64,000 nucleotides of DNA, taken from Glebionis coronaria (taxonomy: Eukaryota > Streptophyta > Magnoliopsida > Asterales > Asteraceae). Positions 1 to 10,230 of the stretch are shown in pieces (position 1 is the first letter of the stretch; the number at the start of each line of letters is the position of its first letter). The position numbers and the translations under genes were made by a program. Where the stretch lies: positions 148,501-212,500 of the forward strand of contig JANFOE010002252.1 of the NCBI GenBank assembly GCA_025667525.1, written 5' to 3'. The notes under the pieces were generated by a model. It was not told the origin of the DNA. It worked only from the letters and a program-made list of their open reading frames with translations, and ran no database searches.

Positions 1-2
1 GT

Positions 3-1085
3 TCTGAAGAGGATAAGAAAGAAAAACCTGGAGATGGTAGAGTTGTGGCTGCTGAAGACATAACAAAGAAAAGGGTCGACATGAAAGCCCTAAATATTCT
101 GAAAGTCTCTTTGGGACAAGAGAACCAACATAAATATAGAGGCTATGAATCTGCTAAAAACCTTTGGGAAGCTCTTGAAGTTGCATATGGTGGCAATGCA
201 GACACTAAGGAAGAGAAGAAAAAGCAACTTATGCATGATTATGCTATCTTCAAGGCTCAACCCAATGAGAAACTGAGTAGTGTGAGAAGCAGATTGCTTG
301 ACATTACAAGCAAGTTGTCCTTCATGGGGACACAACTTGGTGATGTTGACATTAATGCCACCTTTCTTAAAAGTCTTGGTGAGGCATGGAAGATTGAGGC
401 AAGATCAATTCTTGCCAATAATACCTACAAAAGTTCCTCGTTTGATGACATCTACAACAAACTAAGGCTGTTGGAAGATGAAACTCTTTTAGAGCATGGA
501 AGCAAGTCTACCACCAGTAACATGGCCTTCTTCTCTCATAGTGAAGGTCAATTCAATCAGAAGGACTCTTACATGCATCCAGTTAATGGATCATCATATG
601 TCAGCGCTGGAACAAGTCCTGTCAACGTCTCCTATTCAGACGCTGACACATTCAAGAGTGACTCCCCAAGAGTTAAACCTGCTGGTTTAGATTTGGATAA
701 TGTATGTGCTTATATTGCTTCTTTGCCCAATGGTTCAGTGATTACATATGAGGACCTTGAGCAGATAAGTGATGAGCACTTGGAAGAGATGGACATTAAG
801 TGGAACATGGCTCTTGCTAGTATAAGAGCAAATAGGTGGAACAGAAGGTTTAAGAAGAAGATGACCTTCAATGCAAAAGACACAACTGGATTTGATAAAT
901 CCAAAGTTGAATGCTACAACTACCATCGTATGGGGCACTTCATGAGGGAATGCAGATCTCCTAGAAGATCTGATGCTGGTAAACCCTCAAGTCAAGTTGT
1001 TAAAGCTCAGGATTCCAAAGCCATGGTTGTAGTTCAAGGAATTGATGGTATGGGATGGGATTGGAGCTTTCTATGCATTTTGTAG
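3..1085 (+). pseudogene. gag: Sirevirus gag, N-terminal part (UBN2-type capsid region and first zinc knuckle), 5' truncated
   Basis: The frame is open from base 3, so the start lies before the window. The protein has the helical copia gag capsid pattern (an LWEALE-like stretch, then a conserved LLDITSKLSFMG-type region) followed by a basic segment and a CCHC zinc knuckle at 912-953. The second cysteine codon of the knuckle is TAC (Tyr) where the family has Cys, so this knuckle is probably dead. The frame ends at 1083-1085 shortly after a Gly-Trp-Asp-Trp stretch. The following coiled-coil portion continues in another frame from about 1065, so a deletion or frameshift separates the two parts. 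Gag would package the RNA in cytoplasmic particles. Confidence 0.85.
602..650 (+). repeat. NCGYTGAC motif cluster 1 (in gag)
   Basis: There are three copies of the Sirevirus motif. Core triplets start at 604, 625 and 640, so spacings are 21 and 15 bp. The first two are degenerate and the third is a full ACGCTGACA. Confidence 0.7.
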
Positions 1086-1923
1086 TAAAGGTTGTAGGTT
1101 AAACACTGAGAAACTTAACAAAGAAGTGTTAAGATTAATGAGTGATGTGAGTACTAAAAAGTGCAAACTGTCTAATTACCAAGTAGCTCTCACTCAAACT
1201 GAGAAAACCGTTTCTGAATACAAGAAAAGGGAATTTGACTTAAAAGATAAAATAAATATCTTAAAACATGAGTTAGATGCTAGTATGGATACTAGAAACA
1301 TCATGGAAAGGGTTAATGGTGAGTTACAAGCTAAATTAGATGAGGCCATTAAGAATAAAGACAATGTTGGCCTCAAAATTCAAAGATTTGATAGAGCCAC
1401 TCAAACCCTAGGAGACTATGTGGGTAAACAAAGGGATCCTAAGGACATGACTGGGATTGGGATGAATGATTACTCTTTGGTTCCACCACCAGCTGGTGAC
1501 TTCTATGGTGTCCAGCAAAAGGACCTATCTTGGACTGGTTTGCCAGAATTCCAAGAGGAGGAATTCATTCCTCCACCAAGAGTTGTCACTCCAGTTGAAG
1601 AGTACCAACAAAAGTTGACTGACCTGAATGAATGGAAGAAAGCTAATCCTACTTTATTTGTTAAGGGTGGATTGCTATGTGAAAGTCCCAATGAGTCAAC
1701 TCCCATTAAGGTTACAAACCCAATCACTGGTAAAGCTGTTGACCTAGGCTCAAACACTGATAGAAAACCTAACATTAAATATGCAAAGATGTATAGGAAT
1801 ACTAGGTCACCCAAGAGCCAAGTTAGCAATAATGGAACAGGTTTCTTCTCTTCTAGACCTAAGGTTGTGTCAAGAAAAGCTTGTTACACTTGTGGTAGCT
1901 TTTCACACTTGGCATACAAGTGT

Positions 1924-2034
1924 GTCAACGCTCCCAAAGCCAGCGCTGACAGGAACAATTTCAGCGCTGACAGGAACAATTTCAGCGCTGACAGGAACAA
2001 AGTCAACGTTGTTAGGAAGTCAAACGTTGTCAGA
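1924..2034 (+). repeat. NCGYTGAC motif cluster 2 (gag linker)
   Basis: There are six copies, with core triplets at 1928, 1943, 1964, 1985, 2006 and 2024. Three consecutive units are near-identical at a 21-bp period (AGCGCTGACAGGAACAA). All are read in the same codon phase, giving Ser/Asn-Ala/Val-Asp/Val-Arg. Confidence 0.85.
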
Positions 2035-2180
2035 CCCAAACCTTGTGTAGAACAAAGTCCACAAGTTGTTAGACCTGCCCCATTCTTCACTAGAGGGTCT
2101 AACACTCATGGACAAAGACCATTTCAAAAGACAAACACTTGGTCTAATAGGCAATGGGTTTCTGTAGCAAACCCTAGATT

Positions 2181-2236
2181 CAACGCTGACAAGGGTAATT
2201 TCAGCGTTGACAAGACTAATTCCAACGCTGACAGAA
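2181..2236 (+). repeat. NCGYTGAC motif cluster 3 (gag C-terminus)
   Basis: Three copies have core triplets at 2183, 2204 and 2225, each 21 bp apart. They are read as Asn/Ser-Ala/Val-Asp-Lys/Arg. Confidence 0.85.
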
Positions 2237-2498
2237 ACGTGACCAGACCTAAATATTTGCAACCACAGGGTAAAAGGTCTAAAGCTTCTTCAAGCTTAAC
2301 ATGGATACCCAAGAAAGATCAAAACCCTAATGATAATGGGATTTCAATGACTTGCAACAGATTTAATTACATTTCAAAGGTCATTACAAAACCTATTGGG
2401 GTTAACTAGGTATTTCATCCTAAGAAGGATGAGAATGGGGTTGTTGTGAGAACTAAGTTTGTTCTTATTGAACAACCAGATGAATCCAAGTCTTTTAA

Positions 2499-3071
2499 GA
2501 CTTGGGTTCCCAAAGAAAACTAATTTGTTTTCTTTATGTGCAGGGCATTCAAAGACAGATCAATGATTATGGATATTGGGATAGTGGATGCTCAAGGCAC
2601 ATGACAGGGAAGGAAGACTATTTGACCAACTTCACTCCCATTAAGGATGGTGATAAGGTTTACTTTGGAGGCGGATATGATACTATCACAGGCAAAGGAA
2701 CCCTTCTCACCAAGAATTTGCGTTTTGAGAACGTATTTCTGGTAAAAGAACTTGATTACAACCTTTTTAGTGTATCACAAGTTTGTGATAACCAAAATAA
2801 AGTTCTGTTTACTGATACTGAGTGTTTGGTGTTAAGCAAGGATTTTAAGATCCCTGATGAGAAATATATTGAGTATAGAACACCTAGGCATAAGGACATA
2901 TATAATGTGAATTTGAATGGGATTAAAATGAATAATAATATGTCTTGTTTTTATGCTAAAGCTTTAGTAGATGAGAGTAATTTGTGGCACGGGAGACTAG
3001 GGCACATAAATTTTAAAAAAATATAAATAGGCTTGTGAGACTTGGTTTGGTCGATGGTTTGCCTGAGAAGG
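2499..3071 (+). pseudogene. pol: Sirevirus protease and GAG-pre-integrase domain, start of pol
   Basis: This is the retropepsin-type aspartic protease, with its D-S-G active site at 2580-2588 in the copia context WDSGCSRHMTG, followed by a GAG-pre-integrase segment (LWHGRLGH, about 2979-3002). The frame is offset by -1 from gag and overlaps it over 2499-2523. A one- or two-base indel in an A/T run at about 3021-3025 shifts the frame and creates a TAA at 3024-3026. From 3026 the expected frame continues up to the insertion point at 3071. The gene resumes at 24815. Confidence 0.85.
3067..3071 (+). repeat. Target-site duplication GAAGG, left copy
   Basis: GAAGG here and again at 24810-24814 flank the 21.7-kb insertion. 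With one copy and the insert left out, the Sirevirus pol frame that opens at 3026 is in register with the integrase frame starting at 24815. This proves the boundaries. Confidence 0.95.
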
Positions 3072-4084
3072 TAATAAGTGTGTAAACACTTATCTTTTTT
3101 CCACTAAAATCAAGGAAAAACAAGACCTAATCATGTGTTTTATATCATAAAAGTCGGAATTACGCGTGGTTTTGTGTTTTTGTGTTTAAATAGGTACAAA
3201 TGATCAAAAGAAGAGAAAACACGGGATTTTACGGTCAAAGGTCGAAGAAAAGTCCAAAAAGAGACGAAGACAAAGTCAAAAAATCAAAAGTGTGCCAAGT
3301 TCAGGAAACCGGCTAAACCGACACGAGGTTGAAGAAAATAATCAACAAAGCCAAATCGAGCTCAATTTTTAGCGGATTAAATCTTTTTAAGATAATCAAG
3401 CTTTGTGGGTCCCACATTCGAATAAATGGGCTTAAAAGCCCATTAAGTACTTATTTGCTAAAGAGTTACTAACCATGAGGCCCAAAAGAAGACAGCCCAT
3501 TATAAAAATTCGAGTGAAAATTGGGCCCAAGCCCATTTGATTGAAAAATAAACAAACGGATGAATTAGTTTTGTTGGGCCAAGCCATTGTTAAACAAAGC
3601 ATGGACGGTTAATTTAAAAAAACATATGCTAGTCAAAAGTCAACACCACATTACGTTTGTTTATTAAACGTGTGTCCCTCAAACGTTTATTATTTTCACC
3701 CCCACTTCCATTTTATCTTCTTTTCGATATCAACAATAAAACACCCACCTTCCCCTTTTACTGTTTCTCTCTCTCTCACAAATGTACACAGCCTCCATCT
3801 TCACCTTTTTACCCACAAACCCTAAATTTAACCTACCATAAATCACACACCCAAAATTAGGGGATTTTCCCTCAAAGTTTAATTCACTCAAAACAAATTA
3901 AATCCCCCAAGTTTTTCGGAGCACTCACCATGTGGTCCTCATTCCCTCCAACGTGGCAATCCGTGTGCACAAGGATAAATCTCATCCGTATGATCAAGAG
4001 AGAGGATGAGAATGAAGGATTATACGGCCCTGATTTCAAGACGTGAGCACCAAGATGTTTCAAGAAGGTTTTGGGGTTTTTGCC

Positions 4085-4092
4085 TATAAAAA
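4085..4092 (+). promoter_or_regulatory. TATA box in LTR a
   Basis: TATAAAAA lies in a GCC-TATAAAAA-CCCCC context, the best TATA candidate in the LTR. Equivalent sites are at 11258-11265 (LTR b), 18448-18455 (LTR c) and 22687-22694 (LTR d). Transcription would start roughly 30 bp downstream. Confidence 0.65.
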
Positions 4093-5395
4093 CCCCCAAA
4101 AAAAAGATGTAACAGGAAGCTTTTCTCTATTTTTTCTTTCAGTTTTTAATTAAATTTAGGAGTAGGTTAAAATAGATTTAATTTTCAGAAAATTAGATTA
4201 GGTTCTTGTATTTTTAATTTTCAGTAATGTAATTTCTTATTATTAATGAAAGTTCTTTTTTATTAAATCTTGTCTCAATTTAATTTTCCTGTCAAGCTTT
4301 ATTTAGATCTTGGAACTGCTTAATTTTTTTTAAGTTACTGTTGGTTTATTATTCGGATAAAAAAAAAATATTTATATATATATAAAAATAAAATAAAGGA
4401 AAGGTAATTATTTTCCCCACTGGAAAATAAAAAAGGGATACTGTTCGTTTGGGTTTGATTGGTTCGAAATAGCTGTTCGGTTTAAGGGAATGATTAAGTT
4501 GGTTCGAAGGTGGTGTTTGTTTGATTCGTCGATAAGACTGCTCAGCGCAGCTTCTTCTACCCAATGGATTCAACAATAGGTTCTTCTCCTTTTTCTTATT
4601 TTTTTATTTTTACTGTTAAGTTTTAATTTAATAGTCTGTGTTTGTTTGATTAATCTGCTAGTTATATTTTGATCTGGTATTTTTTTTTTTTTTAGAATCT
4701 GCTTAGTTTTTTTTGTAAGTTTATGCTTTTATTTTCGAGTCTATTTAATTTGATATTGGTTTATCTTGTTTAAGTTGTTAAGGTTCAGTCAGTTTTTTTG
4801 TTAGATTTTAAATCCGCTCATTTTAGTCTACTTTAATAACTTATGAATCTGATTTTGGCTTAATTAGTTTTTCTGTCTAGATTTGATAATGTTGGGAATT
4901 GCTTAAAATATTCTTTTTCGATTAAGTTTTTTAGTTTAAGATTTAACTGCTTATTGCTTATGTTGTTTATTTTATTCAGTTTGGATTTTGCTTATTGATA
5001 TTCAGTATATCTGTTTTATCAGCTTGTTTTGTTTAAGTCTGCTTATTATTAGCTTATTTAGGTTTACTGTCTTTTGCCTTTTAGTTTAATCTGCTTTTTA
5101 GTTTCATAACTGCTTATCTTATACTGCTTTGCTTCTTTTTAATTGTTTTAGCTTATCATTAGCTTAATTGCCTATTTGCTTAATTAGATAGTTTTAATCA
5201 ACTATTTATTGCTATTTGGGATATAGCTTATTGCTTTTTTAGATATAGCCTTTTGATTTATCTGTTGTTTTTTACTGGTATTCGTCTTATCTGCTTTTGT
5301 TGCTGATGTGTACTCATATCTCTTGGTCTGAGTATCGTCCTAATATAAGTATGAAAAGTCAAAAATAACAAAAAATAAAATAAATAGCATAATTT

Positions 5396-5462
5396 GGTCA
5401 CTGGTGGGCTTCGATCCCAGGACCTCCCGTACAACATACCAGCGCCCCACCAACTCATCTAG
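5396..5462 (-). other. tRNA/SINE-like pol III promoter cassette in LTR a
   Basis: Read on the - strand, this has an A-box-like TAGATGAGTTGG and, about 33 bp later, GATCGAAGC, a perfect match to the B-box consensus GWTCRANNC. The ends do not pair as an acceptor stem, so it is not an intact tRNA. It may be a SINE head or tRNA relic captured by the LTR. The same cassette is in the other three LTRs at 12580-12646, 19764-19830 and 23999-24065. Confidence 0.45.
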
Positions 5463-6211
5463 AATCCTTTTTGTGTATTTCCTTTAACTTTTGAATTAAT
5501 ATAGTATAATGTGTAGTGTCAGTTTTGATTAAATTAGTTTAAAGTTTATTTACTTTATTTAAAAAAGTTTTTAAATAGAATTTTCTTTTAATCCGTTTTT
5601 ATAAAATATAAAAAGAAAAAAAATATATTTTTATTTATTTTAGACTTTTAAATTAGTTTAAATTTTAGTTTAGGTTTTAAATTAGTTTTCATAAAAGGTC
5701 TTTACAATAGTTTTATTTTAGTATAAAATTAGTGTATTTTAAGTTTTATTTAAAATAGATTTACTTTTATTTTCAAATTTAAATTAGTTTTAAATCTTTT
5801 TATTTCAAATTTACTTTTATGAGTCTTTAGTTTAAAAAAGGGTTTTAAGTTTTCATTTAAAATGATTTAGTCTAAAAAGTCTTTATTTTAGTCATTTTAA
5901 TATATTTTAGTTTATAAATTAAATTTGTTTTGTTTAATTAAATTTGTTTTGTTTAATTTGTTTAATTTGTTTAACTAGTTTTTATTTCAAAGTCATTATT
6001 AGTTTTTAAGTTTTATATTTTCAATTAGTTTTAAAATAGATTTATTTAAATTAGATTTTAATATTAAATAGTTTTAATTAGTTTAAAAATACCAAAAATA
6101 TTATTTACCAAAAACAAAGTTAAGTCGTAACGATTAATTGGAAATCAAATTCGGGTGAGTCGAGGACGATAATAGAAATAAAAAAAGGGTAACAAAATCT
6201 CAGTTTCAAAA

Positions 6212-6225
6212 TGGCGCCGCTGCCG
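6212..6225 (+). other. Primer-binding site (Asp-tRNA type) after LTR a
   Basis: TGGCGCCGCTGCCG follows the LTR end by three bases. It complements the 3' end of plant tRNA-Asp (CGGCAACGGCGCCA) with one mismatch. This primer is typical of Athila elements. The second copy is at 13395-13408; internal 3 has lost it. Confidence 0.85.
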
Positions 6226-6598
6226 CTTCGCTCGTACGATTGACGATTTTTCGTGAAGACGTTTGGATTTTGGGATCCGTTCTTTTTGAACGTTACGTTT
6301 CTTGCACAAAAAATCAAAAATACAAAAAAAATCAAAAACCTAAAATTACAAAAAAATAAAAAAATCACAAAAAGCAAATTCTTTCCTAAGATTTGCACCA
6401 AAAAAATTAAAAAATCAAAATGTAATACTTTTTCCTAAAAGTATTACACCAAAAATATTACGTATTAGTGTTAATTTTTAGTTCGATTTCTTTTGTTTTT
6501 CTTGTGATTGTTTATTTTTCTAGAAAATACAAAAAGATTTTTCGTTTATATATTACGTAGCATAATAATTGTTATTTTCGATTTCTTTCGACGCTACC

Positions 6599-7351
6599 AT
6601 GGATAATCGTCCGATTTGGGAAATATTACAAGAAGAGCGTTATAAGATTATGTCCGAGGAGTGTTCGACTTGTGGTGGGCCTCATGCTTATTTTAATTGT
6701 GACAAAACTTTTGAGGAGGTTTATTATAGTGAGGAAAGTATGTGTTATGATACTAATACTTATTTTGGCTCCCCTGGTTTTCCTACAAATAGTGACTCAC
6801 CACAATATGATCAACGGTTTTATGGGGAATTTCAAAATCAAGGGTTTTCAAATAATGAAGGTTTTTCAAATGAAGGCAATTTTCAAAACTATAATCAAGG
6901 GAGTATTTCACAAATGGATTTAATTCTTAATAAACTTGAGGAACATGGTAGATTCTTAAGAGAAATGCAAGAGGAAACCGATAAGAAATTCATGTTCTTT
7001 TTAGAAACCTATCAAGATCAATTTGTTATTGAGCCATCTTTTAGTGATGATATTGAGGCTAACACCACTACTAGTAGTGATGTTCCCACTGTGGATCCTT
7101 CCATCTCTCCGCCAATAAAGGAGAGACAAGGCCCGGAGACTATCATGAGTTTTACTCACCCTCCGGTGTTGACACCCACGGATACTATTAGCTCTCCTCT
7201 TTCCTCACCTATTGAGGAAATTCCCGAGATTATTCTTGAGCCTTCATTACCCGTTGATGACCCCATTTCTTTTATGCCTCCTTCACCTACCCCTTCAAAT
7301 GACTTTATGCTTTCTTCAAATCCCTTAGCGAGACATGTTTTGAGAAACTAA
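6599..7351 (+). CDS. Athila-type gag remnant: zinc knuckle plus Gln/Asn-rich and coiled segment (copy 1)
   Basis: The start ATG at 6599 is in a strong plant context (ACCATGG) and gives about 250 residues; the frame is open a little upstream without an ATG. Near the N-terminus is CSTCGGPHAYFNC, a C-x2-C-x3-H-x4-C knuckle. The - strand Athila gag has the same unusual spacing (CMYCGGGHDFSEC). A Gln/Asn/Phe-rich low-complexity region follows, then a charged helix (about residues 110-150) and a Pro/Ser-rich acidic tail. The same order (knuckle, Asn-rich, coil) is seen in the full Athila gag, but the capsid domain is missing. It ends by frameshift into the next ORF. Function is unknown; RNA binding for packaging is an inference. 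Confidence 0.7.
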   Translation: MDNRPIWEILQEERYKIMSEECSTCGGPHAYFNCDKTFEEVYYSEESMCYDTNTYFGSPGFPTNSDSPQYDQRFYGEFQNQGFSNNEGFSNEGNFQNYNQGSISQMDLILNKLEEHGRFLREMQEETDKKFMFFLETYQDQFVIEPSFSDDIEANTTTSSDVPTVDPSISPPIKERQGPETIMSFTHPPVLTPTDTISSPLSSPIEEIPEIILEPSLPVDDPISFMPPSPTPSNDFMLSSNPLARHVLRN

Positions 7352-8238
7352 TTTTTGAGGAGTGTGAATGCATAGAAGAAGAACCCATAAGTTGTCCTAC
7401 ACCTAAGGAGTTTGTAGATAGGGATGAGTTATCTTGTGATTCCGACTACATTTTTAATTATTCCTCGGGATCGGATGAGGATGATTCGCCTATTTTACCA
7501 AGACCGACTTTTGAAAACCATGATAATGATTTATCGGATTCTTTACTCCTTAGTGATGACTTTTATACCCCAAGTATCGAGAAATTCCATCCCGAGGATG
7601 CTTTTTATGATCCCGTGTTATTGGATTTCTCGCATGAGCTTAATTGTGATCATGGTATTGATGAGAAGGCAAATGGTGTTTTAAAACTTGATATTGATAT
7701 TGATTTTGAGAACTCGGATTTTGACAAATTCACATTTGCCTCTTCGCCAATTACTTTTGATTCTACTATCGATTCTCATCCAATTCTCGAGGAGTTACCT
7801 AATAAACACTCCTCTAATGAGAATTACGTTTACCACATTCGTGAGGATTTAACTTATCAACAAATCCCACAAATGAATGATGGTTTCGTACTTGATCGTG
7901 ATCTCTTCGAGAGAATTTCTAAAATCCTTAGTGAGGGGAACGACAAACCCTTGTTTGACGAGCCTATCTATGATGAAGAAATCGAAGAGATTCACGTTCA
8001 TGAGGATGAATGCTTTGACCCGGGAGGTGACATTGACCATTCTTTGATTGATACCTTTACGGCTTTGCCCACCCCACCTCCCGTGGATCACGACCTCACA
8101 TACTTTTCGTATGTTGAGAGGACCTTTTTACCTTCTATGACTTATCCTCCTGCCTCTCATTTATTATGTTCATCCGGGACCGAGGATAAGATTTTTGATC
8201 CCGGTATAACATTCAAGGCTTCCCCATGGACCATTTAA
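7303..8238 (+). CDS. Acidic ORF of the non-autonomous element, -1 frame relative to the gag remnant (copy 1)
   Basis: This frame opens after a TGA at 7300-7302, overlaps the gag-remnant frame by 49 bases and runs to TAA at 8236-8238, giving about 311 codons with no good ATG near its start. It is very rich in Asp, Glu, Ser and Pro, with aromatic residues, and has no recognised domain. Similar acidic stretches sit between gag and pol in other Athila-like proteins, so it is best read as the continuation of the gag-remnant ORF after a frameshift that predates both copies. It could also be reached by -1 frameshifting, but I see no standard slippery heptamer in the overlap. Confidence 0.55.
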   Translation, partial: LYAFFKSLSETCFEKLIFEECECIEEEPISCPTPKEFVDRDELSCDSDYIFNYSSGSDEDDSPILPRPTFENHDNDLSDSLLLSDDFYTPSIEKFHPEDAFYDPVLLDFSHELNCDHGIDEKANGVLKLDIDIDFENSDFDKFTFASSPITFDSTIDSHPILEELPNKHSSNENYVYHIREDLTYQQIPQMNDGFVLDRDLFERISKILSEGNDKPLFDEPIYDEEIEEIHVHEDECFDPGGDIDHSLIDTFTALPTPPPVDHDLTYFSYVERTFLPSMTYPPASHLLCSSGTEDKIFDPGITFKASPWTI

Positions 8239-8615
8239 TTCGGGGTCGAGTCAGGCTTGTGACTCGGTTAACAAAAACAAGCGCTTCTCGGGAGGCAACC
8301 CGATGATCTATCTTTTATCTTTTATCTTTTATCTATTTTCTACAATAAGTGTAGGGGGAGCCGTGTAGGTTGTTTTTTTGTGTGTTGTGTTGTGATTGTG
8401 TAGGTACATGTGCTTTGATGATCCACTTTTGGTACTTTTGACGAGACCCGTGTTCCCGTGTTACCTATGTACCTGGTTCCTTCGATAAGTTTTTGCTATT
8501 GTGATTCTATCTTAAAATGAATAAATGTAATCACTTTAGTTGTCCCTTCCTTAGCTTGATTTTAAACAACGGACTCAATGTCCTAAGTGTAGGGGAGTTT
8601 ATTCGCCCACATGCT

Positions 8616-8637
8616 TAAACATTGAGGACAATGTTTA
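8616..8637 (+). other. Conserved hairpin, stem TAAACATTG / CAATGTTTA, loop AGGA
   Basis: This is a perfect 9-bp inverted repeat. The same stem and loop are at 15805-15826 and, on the - strand of the Athila element, at 48405-48424 (8-bp stem), so it is shared by the autonomous and non-autonomous families. Confidence 0.8.
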
Positions 8638-9255
8638 TATTAAGTGTAGGGGGCCTTCTATCGAATTTTAGTGGCCTTTTCCATGAATTTGACCCCATTT
8701 AACCGGAAAATTTAAAAATTTTCAACGTTTTTCAAATTTTTGATCTATTTTGGCCTTGTAGTATTTTTCTTTTATTTTCTTTTCTTTGCATCATATTTAT
8801 ATTTTCTAATTTCAAGAATAAAGTCAAAAATGAAATAAATAAGATGGTTTTAACAAGTTTAGATGTCTTTGATATATTAGGCCCGTCGTGAATATTTTGA
8901 CTCAACCCGAGTTTACTTCTCCAAGTTTACTCTAGCTAGTATCCTTAACCATATGGACCTTAATTGGTTTATTAGGCTAAGCATCCACGAGTCTCATTCT
9001 TTGAGATTTTAAATTGTGGAGAACGAGAGATGATAGAGTTAATTATAAGTTCGGTATTCTTTCATTAACTTATGTGAGTTAGTTATGAACTTTTTCTCCC
9101 ATCACTTGTTAATAAATATATTTGCAATAAATAAGGTTGTACGATTTAAAAGGTTACTTAGATTCTAGCACAAGATCGTTTAAAAGTTGCTCGGTATTAA
9201 TTAGAGTTCATAGCCAAGGCATAACTTATTGAAGCGGGACGCGAAGATTGGCTTA

Positions 9256-9467
9256 TCCAAAAAGGCCCTAACAAGGCATGAGGATACCCGAGTCCAAAAA
9301 GGCCCTAACAAGGCATGAGGATTCACTTTTTGCTAAAGATCCTAAGATGATGTGAAGATCATTAATCCAAATCAATATGAAGGATCAAGACACACGACGA
9401 GAAGCAATTACTCCCCTAAAGATCATGGAGAAGTCTATCCAAAAAGACCCTAACAAGGTATGAGGAT
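9256..9467 (+). repeat. Three dispersed copies of a 30-bp unit (TCCAAAAAGGCCCTAACAAG...)
   Basis: Copies at 9256-9285, 9293-9322 and 9438-9467. The first two are identical, and the third differs at two positions (GACCC, GGTAT). The same set recurs in internal 2 (from about 16446) and internal 3 (from about 20686). Role unknown. Confidence 0.75.
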
Positions 9468-10230
9468 AAATAGATCCAAGTCCGAAAAGGAGGCGGATCG
9501 TTGTATATCAAAATCCTAAATAAAGAAGAGGATAAATGAAGAAGTAGTGGTCAACGTTTGAAGCATCTTTCACTCCTTATGAAGATGTATACCAAAATGA
9601 AGAGAAGACCATAATTTCAAGATCGTCTCTCAAGATTTGAAGTTTGAAGTACAAGCCAAATATCGGTCCGAGAAAGGTCTCAAATCGTGAAACGAGTTAT
9701 GCCATGATATGAACTTTATGAGGTTTCGAGAAGCCGTTTTAAAAGATTTTGTCCTTTAGCTAACTATTGATTAAATCGTCCCACTTTATTTTCGGCCTTA
9801 ATAAATTATCGAAATAAGTCAAAAATGCATCCTCGTGATCATTCAAGACAAAAATAAAATACAAGAGATACACCGTAGGAATAAGGGGGTCTAAGTGATT
9901 AATTAAACCACATGAGTAAGTGTTAGTTGTGCTAACTTATGGTAAACAATGATCTCGTTTTTAAGCTTGGTATGGGGAACGTGAAACTTGAGGGTGATTT
10001 ATATTCATGACACCAAAGCCCTAATCTAAGTCTTAGATTTCTTTACGAGTTTCTTCCATTTAAAAATTTCCAAGTTAAACAAATTGTTAAAACTTTTGTC
10101 TCATTTTAAGTTTTATCTTTCCGTCGTAGTAATAGTAGTATATCTTAATAAAGGCCAAGATGGGTTAATAATGAGAAAAATGTAACTTATGCTTTGAAAT
10201 AATGCATTGCATGGGGTCATTGCAATGGTC

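Larger units (their letters stand above)
1042..2523 (+). pseudogene. gag: Sirevirus gag, C-terminal part: coiled coil, second zinc knuckle and motif-rich linker
   Basis: This frame continues gag after the break near 1065-1085. About 1090-1400 encodes a Lys/Glu-rich heptad region likely to form a coiled coil. A proline-rich stretch and a second CCHC knuckle (1882-1923, CYTCGSFSHLAYKC) follow. Around it the protein repeats (S/N)(A/V)D(R/K) units, which are the translated form of the 21-bp motif described in the findings. A TAG at 2407-2409 interrupts the frame, consistent with CAG to TAG. The reading frame then runs to a TAA at 2521-2523, just after a conserved TWVPK-type ending known from SIRE-like gag proteins. 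Confidence 0.8.
3072..6208 (+). repeat. LTR a of the non-autonomous array (3.1 kb)
   Basis: It begins TAATAAGTGTG and ends CAGTTTCA, just before AAA and the primer-binding site. The start is not the usual TG, but the TSD fixes it. The 5' end can fold as ATAAGTGT-GTAA-ACACTTAT. The upstream third has several TGGGCC/AGCCCA elements, including a perfect AATGGGCTT/AAGCCCATT inverted repeat at 3425-3444. The downstream two thirds are very A/T-rich with no coding. A 67-codon open frame near 3657 recurs in all LTR copies and looks like chance, not a gene. Confidence 0.93.

Noticed and set aside
3657..3860. A 67-codon open frame present in all four array LTRs (also 10830, 18020, 22259)
   Set aside because: It recurs only because the LTRs are copies; it has no ATG at its start, is pyrimidine-rich DNA near the promoter, and its reverse strand is equally open.
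5258..5458. A - strand open frame over the SINE-like cassette
   Set aside because: It overlaps the A/B-box cassette and its length changes between LTR copies; not a gene.
5396..5462. An intact tRNA gene
   Set aside because: The B box is good but the two ends do not form an acceptor stem.
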